A stretch of 64,000 nt of DNA from Parapristionchus giblindavisi (taxonomy: Eukaryota > Nematoda > Chromadorea > Rhabditida > Diplogasteridae). The position numbers and the translations under genes are program-made. The notes under the pieces are model-generated. The model did no database searches. It had not been told where the DNA came from and saw only the letters and a list, made by a program, of their open reading frames with translations. The DNA lies in the NCBI GenBank assembly GCA_943737045.1, contig CALSFV010000270.1:62001-126000 (forward strand), given 5' to 3'. Shown piece after piece: positions 57,734-64,000 of this stretch; the stretch's first letter is position 1, and each line of letters starts with the position of its first letter.

Positions 57734-59999
57734 TTACAGTACTACTAAAATATTTTTTTTGGAAATAATTGTAGCCTCTGTCATTTGTTTCATTAGAGAT
57801 TGACAATAATTGACTTTTTTTGATTTTTAAAATTCAAATTCTCTAAATTTCAGTTCCAAACGTTACATCGTGGATCTTCTTCTCTCTGGCTGTGTTGGTT
57901 CAACGATCTTTGAACTCCTCGATGTCCGACCTTCTCCTGGAATTGAAGAAACACACGATCGGCTATTCAACGAACACCCCAAATTGTACGTATTGTTTGA
58001 TCTTTGATCTTTGATCATGAGATTCTTTTCTCTCTCGAGATAATGCGAGAGAGCATTGCCAGAGCGGAGAATTCCAAATATATTTTGCGGTTTGCTTTAA
58101 AATGTAATGGCATTTCTTGCAGTGAGAGCATAGCGGCGAAACAGACTGAGATTCGTAAGCTTCTTGATGACCTCGAGGCTCATGATCGAGTGAACTCTGA
58201 TAATAACTACCAAGATATCGTCACGGATATTGCTAATGTGAGTGCTGAATATTAATATTAATAAATTTCTTCATTTACATAAGTTAGTTTTACCTGTAAT
58301 GTGTAAGCAACTCTTTATTTGTCACAAATGCTAACTAGGATTCTAAAATATTAGGCTGACAAGGAGACTCTCACAACTTAATTTATGTGTTATAGTTCAT
58401 TTGAAAGCCCTTTTTCTGTAGATTACGAATATGTTCTTTAAAAATGCAAAAGAGTTCTGTGCACGGACTTAAAGTCTGTCAAATGTTGAGCAATTGCCAC
58501 CTCGCAATGATGCGATCACTGGTGGGTTGAGTGAGTTGAAAGTTTTGCCCGATTTGGACGCCAAAGTTCACTCGCATTTTTCTCACACACTTGTTTCTCC
58601 CAGACGACCCATTTATTAATACTAATCAATAGCTACCGTAACCCCCAAATCGTTGTAGGACATCCGTCTGGCGACCGCCCGAAGGAAGGAACGGACAGCG
58701 CAAAGGAAGAGCTTGGATGAGTCTGAGAACAGGTTATCGATTGATTGTCATTATCAAATAGTCCTGGAATCAATCAATAAATCAATAATTTAGGCTTCGC
58801 AAGCAACGTGACGAACTCAAAGCACGTCTGGATCAATATGAGGTTTATTTGGATACGTGTCTCGAGAATCTCAGCAAGACTACTAGGTACCGTAATCTCT
58901 GGATTATTGATTATTTAATATTCGATAATGTATAATATTTTTTAAATTGCATTTTTATGCTAATCTATAAATTAGCATTGAATTAATTATTTATCTCCAG
59001 GCGAATTTCGATCCTCGGAACGACGGAGAAAGCGGGCAAGATCTCCAAGGCTCGAACTTCTGCAGGTGTGTACTTTTTTTAATAAATTTTCGTGGCCGTT
59101 CCATAAATAATTGGGATGTTTGCCATATCAAAGGAAAATTAGCCATTATTTCTATTATTTAAAAAAAATAAATGAAACTATGAATTGAAGAAGTAAATTC
59201 ACTGCGTTGATTATAGTCGAATTATCTAGTAACGATCATCAAAAGCGATAGTGAATTGGCAGAATACTAAAGAACTATTTCTAGAAGCCACGCGCACGTC
59301 TCATCGTTCGACAGTTGAGAAGCTCTTCCGCAAGGGCGTTTTTGTCGACAACCGCATCGCAGGAGCGGATAACGCGCGGAAGTAAGCGATTCAGAAAAAT
59401 TTAATGCTGTATTCTTTAAAATTAAAGTCAAGTAATGAAAGATTGGTTTTTTTTTAAAAATAGGTTGTGTTAGAATGAAAACTAGTTATAGACTTATTAT
59501 CTAGAGATAAATCGAATGTTAAATGCGTGGAAAATTTGATCGTCGCGTCGTAGCGTGAAACAATGAGGGCTTCGACGTCGGTGTTTATAGTATTTTGGAT
59601 TCCAAGTGGAAGTGCATAAGGGTACTGCAAGAATTTACCTTAACCATTGATCAATACTGGACGGCTGCCGCAACTTTCTACAGTAACCAGATTTTTCCTC
59701 AGTGTTTTCCACTTGGGGATTCATAGCCAAAAGTTGCCAAAGCCTAATTGCGAAATCATTCCCTCTATAAATGAGATATAAATTAGATAATTCAGATCCG
59801 CGAAGTGGATCGTCGAGTTCATTCGTTCCGATAAGAAGGGCGTCTTCGAGTTGCGCGTCCTAGACGGAAAGGAGCCCCTCGGCGAGTATACTGTAGACTT
59901 CCAGGTGAGACACAACAAATCAGTTTAAAATTGGGTCTGTGTAAACTTTATTTTAACGAAGTTGTGGTGAAATTACTGTTAACTTTAGAGTAGAAAATC

Positions 60000-60190
60000 A
60001 ATAAATCATAAAAGTACTGAGACTGCAGACAGTTAGAGACACGCGACGCGACACGCGACGCATGCAAGGGCGCGGAGGAGAGAGACTCCGCCCCGCTCAG
60101 TTGATGTGCATTATTGGCATCTTGCCAAAAATTCTATGTCCGCTCTCCCCACAGGGCTGAAACGCTGTGCATAGGATAAAAAATCAATAA
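60000..60190. other. Filler sequence in intron 24 of copy 6
   Basis: A GC-rich stretch with acacgcgacgcgacacgcg and an inverted cggaggagagagactccg lies between two copies of aatcaataaatc from the intron. The other copies have only one such copy and no filler. It looks like a small templated insertion or element of unknown type. Confidence 0.5.
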
Positions 60191-60333
60191 ATCGCTGAGT
60201 ACTGTATCTTTCCTTGCAGGATCTCCTATCAGCGCAATATCGAAATGAGCGAGAGTACAATGTGAAGAATTCGCTCGTATTTTCCATAAACGATTTGGTC
60301 GTTCATATCAACAAGAAATTCTACGGCAATTAA

Positions 60334-60680
60334 CTGATTCTGCTACCAATGTTGTGTACCCGGTGTACGGTAGTTCGACATTTCCTAAGCGTCGTCTCCG
60401 ACTACACCATCATTTGTTTACGGCCATATCGGAGTGATCTGTCTAATAATCGATATATTCATTAATGTTTTTTTTGTTCTTTTCCAATACCGGTGACCTC
60501 ATTTCCCCGTTCGTTCCTCCTTAGTGCACTTACAGCATAGCTCTGCCTCCATACCTACATTAACCCTTACCGTATATACCGTACCCCTTATTCCATGAAA
60601 CTAGCGTATCCCTTAGCCACATTCAGCGTCAGTCAAATCCAGATATGCACATATGCTTGCAAATATCGTGAATAAAGATA
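60334..60680 (+). repeat. IQGAP 3' UTR and poly(A) signal (copy 6)
   Basis: Homologous to the other 3' flanks, with a short taccgtacccctt repeat. AATAAA is at 60671-60676. Confidence 0.75.
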
Positions 60681-60785
60681 TTTTAAAATATTGGAACAAA
60701 TGTTGCAGTCACTTATTACAATTGAAAAACATAATTCAATTTTGCTGTCAGTTTCATGTGATAAATTTTTATATTCTAGAAGTAA

Positions 60786-61195
60786 ATTATTGTAAAAAAA
60801 TGATATGGGTTGCTATGTGAGACCAGTAACACAATGAATGATTGTTGAATTGTTTATTAGCAGACGTTTCGAGACTAACTACTCATCATCAGTGATTACC
60901 GTTAAAGGAAAACCATGAAACAGGAATACATGAGGCAACATATATCAAGAACAAACGAATGAGTGAATGAATAGAGAGAGGGAATGAGAGTGTGAGAGGG
61001 TTGTAGATTGGCTAAAGGGAGAAAAAGGTTGAGTAGAGATTGTAATGAAGACATATTTTAGACGTACTAAATATTTCAATGTCGCATGATGACCAATCGA
61101 AGTACACATTTCTGAAAATTTACAGTTCTTCAGTGGAAACAAACCGAACCAATCCATCACATCATCGCACTGATAACAATGTTTCAAACTAAATG
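60786..61195. repeat. Spacer repeat shared with 4680-5075
   Basis: Nearly identical to the block after copy 1, including tgagaccagtaacacaatga and tttcgagactaactactcat. It suggests that spacers 1 and 6 are closer to each other than to the other two. Confidence 0.7.
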
Positions 61196-61205
61196 TCATC
61201 TCATG

Positions 61206-61226
61206 TTCTTGGCACTGTGCCAAGAA
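61206..61226. promoter_or_regulatory. Perfect 21-bp palindrome, spacer after copy 6
   Basis: Same arms and central T as the other three copies. Confidence 0.5.
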
Positions 61227-61702
61227 ATTTTCTCGTTGTCTGTCTCTCTCCTTTCGCGTCCTCTCTCACCATCTCCATCTTCCTACCCCTGAGTGATCGT
61301 TCTTTGATCAGAACAGAGACTGTGTAGATATGAGAGATTGTGAGGAAGTGAGAGAGCGGTCAGAGAAAGAAAGACATGATCCGTAATTGTTTACTAATCT
61401 GTCCAATCGGCTCCTCTTTTCCGCCTTTTTTTCCATTATGTTATTGTTTTATTTTCTCTTCTCCTGCTTCTTCTTCCAAAGGGTTCAGTCTCTTTGATTA
61501 CTCTCTGCCTATCTCCCTCTCAACCAGTTATCTGATCTAGTTTAGTGTAGTGTGGTGAACCTGTCGTGAGACAGAAAAGTGTTCAACTAATCAATGATCA
61601 GAACTGTTACGCTTCAGACTTACTCTATCCTCTCTATTCTTTATTCTGTGATTTCGCTCATTTGCTTGTAAATCGAGTTTAATCACTTCAAATGCTTGTC
61701 AG

Positions 61703-63328
61703 ATCAGTCGGAGACAGAGTACTCGTGTCGTCAAGGTCTTCAATTACGAGTTTATTACTTTGGAGACAATTTTGTCAGGGAGTCGAGGACGGCAACAAGA
61801 TCTTCTTTTCTGGGCAGTATTGTCATCATGACAAGGTATAATGTAGTTTTATAAATATATATTTAAAAAGGCTTTGTTTCATGAAACCGTTGGCACTGCG
61901 GATCTGATGAGGTTTGTGCAGATGTTCGAGTGCAGATCGTTAAAGGACACCAAGGAAACCATCACTTGACCTAAGGTACGGTATTTGCACCATAATTCAA
62001 GAATCATCGGTGCATTGCTATAAACATCATCATTGATAAAAAATCTCTGGCCGCTTCAACATCATGTTTTGCATGTTTTCGCGGAAAACCACGATATTCT
62101 TACAAGGAGTAGGATAAATTAGACTTATCTAGCTCACTTAGTCCTAGTTTGAACAGACTTCACTTTGATTTGGCAAATTGTACGGTAGTAAAATATTGAT
62201 CGATTAAGAGAGCTTTCGTCCCCTCTCAGATCAATACTGAAAGGGACAAATGAAATTGTCAAGTCATCGAACTATTCTTCAGGACATCACAGTCGTTGAT
62301 GTCTGAAGGCGTCGTCAACATCGTTGAAGAACAACTCGCGTCTGAAGGAGGAACCACTATGAACAAAGGTACGGTAGTTTAACCTAATCATATTTCATTT
62401 GTATATTAAATTGTTATAAACATTTTCGTGGATCTAAAAGTTCTGGCTGCATTGACAAGTTTTCGCGACGTTTCTCAATCCGCTATGTTGTTTCTCCTAT
62501 CTATATGCTTGCTTTGTATGCGAGAGAGTTTTGCCAGAGCGCAGATTTTCAAATTATTACGGAGTGTCAATTTAAATAGACTTCAATTATAATAACTGAA
62601 AATTTTAGTGAAAGAGAAACCTGGGCACTTTCCTGGTTTTTGGCCCGGGGAGAATTTGCATTAAACTCGCTATCATTCACCACTCGCCATTTCTTAATTA
62701 TTTTCTATTTCTCCATTGAGCGGTCTAAATGCGATGTAAAATGTGTAAATACCGACCCTGCCTTTACGGAATGAGAAGCCAAAATGAAGAATTGCTCTCT
62801 CTAATTTCGCACTCTCTAGTTCAAATCCTAATAAAATTTAATATAATTACAAATATCTATAAAAGCCGTCTTCCTCCATCTTCGTTTCAGTCCAGCGCTC
62901 TCCCATTTCGAGGAGAGGGCGGGGAGCACGGGCCCCCATTGGACTGCCCTCCCTAAAATGGGAGGGCATGCCTCCCCCTATCAGGGGAACAGTTCTGCAA
63001 ATGCAGAACTTATGTAAATTACCCCGGACCAAAAAACAGGAAAGTTCCGAAACCTGTGTCATCAACATCTTTACCATTCAATACTGGCAAAGCCGTGAGA
63101 ATGTGCAAAAAGGTGACGATGGGAAAAGGTTGAATAAGTGGTAATCTATCATACTTCAGGGTGACCATCGCTTCCTCATCTACGACGATGATGTCATCAG
63201 AAGGACATCTCCACCATTTCTGATGATCAACGCTATTTTCGAAGGAGGATCTCGCCGTTTATCTCAATCTAGCAAAGTCTTCCGCAGGATTCCTACATTG
63301 CTTGGATCTCATTTTCCGAAATAATAAA
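61703..63328 (+). pseudogene. Unrecognised spacer gene-like module (spacer after copy 6)
   Basis: Block a is 61703-61835; its last part reads FFSGQYCHHDK in the frame conserved with spacer 2, but the first part is in another frame. Block c is about 62283-62368, shortened. Block d begins at 62609 and is split by a 425-bp insertion. AATAAA is at 63323-63328. The product is unknown. Confidence 0.35.
62624..63048. mobile_element. hAT-like inverted-repeat element in the spacer module
   Basis: Ends ggcactttcctggtttttgg and, inverted, ggaactttcctgttttttgg bound 425 bp. GAAACCTG occurs on both sides (62616-62623 and 63049-63056), an 8-bp duplication. Spacer 2 has the uninterrupted gagaaacctttgtcacc. 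The interior has a small hairpin (tcccatttcgagg to taaaatggga). Confidence 0.85.
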
Positions 63329-63374
63329 GAATTTGGGTTGTTATTGTTTGAACGCGGTGTCCAAGCCCGCGAAT

Positions 63375-63580
63375 TTATATGGGCGGAGTCAGTATCGCTA
63401 TATAAATAGGGCTTATCTGAAATGGGCGGAGCCATGCATCGGAATATAAGAACGGGTGCGAGTGAGTATATCTAGATCCTTTAACACATGATATAACAGG
63501 GACCCATGGTCTAGTGGATAAGAGCTCGGGCAATCAACCGGATCGGTTGGTCGGCAGGAAAGTTCGATCCCCGTAGAAGG
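63375..63580 (+). promoter_or_regulatory. Doubled GC-box/TATA module and tRNA-like sequence, last spacer
   Basis: GGGCGGAG occurs twice, with tatataaata after the first and the weaker aatataagaa after the second. GGGACCC starts the tRNA-like part at 63499, the A-box TGGTCTAGTGG follows, and the B-box AGTTCGATCC is at 63561-63570. This has the best B-box of the four paralogues, but the stems still do not close. Confidence 0.5.
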
Positions 63581-64000
63581 ATGAGCAAAAGATATCATCT
63601 CCCAATAGTGGCCAACCCTTTTTGCCATTTTTCTCAAGATGCATTCTCGCTCTCCCTGCGTTAACGTCTGGTGAGTGAGAGAGGTACATATAATGACCGT
63701 CAATCGTGAACTAACTTTTTTCATGAACACTGTTTCAATGAGTTTCACATCAAGTAAAACGACCACGCTGAGTTAAAAAATCTTACTTTTCTTGTTGCCA
63801 CTTTTCATCCAACGCGAAAACCGCGTATGAGAATGTGTGCTTACTATCGCTTTCAGTGGGGAACGGCACATGAAGACAGCAAAAAGGGAGTTTTTGGACA
63901 GAGTGGATTGTTAAATACTGTGTATTTCTTTGAAGGTTCAGTTCAAAACACATTTATCAAGAGTAGGACTCTGATGTGCATGGGGAAAAAGCTCATCTTA
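63581..64000. other. Spacer sequence running off the window
   Basis: Contains the conserved block also at 6890-7160 (fhptrk-like frame at about 63800). Homology to the other spacers weakens after 63910. No gene is identified. Confidence 0.35.

Larger units (their letters stand above)
53780..60333 (+). pseudogene. IQGAP C-terminal half, copy 6 (E1-E11 and E18-E25)
   Basis: Exons: E1 53780-53918 (or 53927), E2 54528-54614, E3 54680-54801, E4 54854-54913, E5 55205-55304, E6 55467-55530, E7 55595-55652, E8 55847-55989, E9 56995-57087, E10 57150-57229, E11 57441-57505 (truncated), E18 57854-57985, E19 58123-58237, E20 58659-58732, E21 58794-58886, E22 59001-59065, E23 59285-59381, E24 59796-59904, E25 60220-60333. 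Lesions: E6 has a 12-nt in-frame deletion, E8 a 4-nt deletion giving TGA at 55961-55963, and E9 a 15-nt in-frame deletion. E11 joins spacer-module sequence after aatgcat, and E12-E17 are absent. A hAT-like MITE sits at the E9 acceptor without destroying it. Non-coding parts from E1 to intron 8 are nearly identical to copy 5, so these two copies separated recently. Confidence 0.85.

Overview
The window is eukaryotic DNA, most likely from a nematode. Many short exons (58-147 bp) are separated by compact GT-AG introns ending in tttcag, ttgcag or ttccag. AATAAA signals and many short inverted-repeat DNA transposons are present. The species cannot be named from the sequence. No bacterial gene, rRNA, CRISPR array or long single-exon gene was found.

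The dominant structure is a decayed tandem array of the C-terminal half of an IQGAP gene (a Ras-GAP-like scaffold; the C. elegans relative is PES-7). By aligning the copies I defined 25 exons, here called E1-E25. E1 holds an IQ motif, E2-E8 the linker and the first part of the GAP-related domain (GRD), E9-E18 the rest of the GRD and the linker behind it, and E19-E25 the RasGAP C-terminal (RGC) domain. In the best copy the 25 exons sum to 2,430 nt, exactly 810 codons, and all splice phases agree. The N-terminal half of IQGAP (calponin-homology domain, WW, first IQ motifs) is absent from the window.

Layout: copy 1 (453-3089) has E13-E21. A gene-poor spacer follows (4.4-10.0 kb). Copy 2 (10005-18074) has E1-E25 and is the most complete. 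The second spacer (18.3-24.6 kb) precedes copy 3 (24626-31820), with E1-E15. A rearranged block at 32.1-37.5 kb carries an inverted E4-E1 fragment and two large palindromes. Copy 4 (37690-40865) has E14-E25. A stub of E7-E8 fused to E1 (42056-42525) leads into copy 5 (42401-49101). A third spacer (49.5-53.8 kb), copy 6 (53780-60333) and a fourth spacer running off the window end complete the map. Each copy carries a different lesion: a nonsense codon, a lost splice site, an exon deletion, a frameshift or a transposon.

The spacers are paralogous too. Each holds a minisatellite and poly(A) signal for the IQGAP unit, a 21-bp perfect palindrome, a small unrecognised gene-like module with its own poly(A) signal, a doubled GC-box/TATA element, and a tRNA-like sequence.

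Because the array supplies paralogous empty sites, many insertions can be defined to the base: a mariner (TA), a 1.8-kb foldback (TA), palindromic MITEs with a 3-bp CTG duplication, two hAT-like elements (8 bp), a probable MULE (10 bp) inside exon 12, a probable TTAA element and a LINE-like 3' tail. Seven or more degenerate tRNA-like sequences are scattered through the window, several of them inside these elements.
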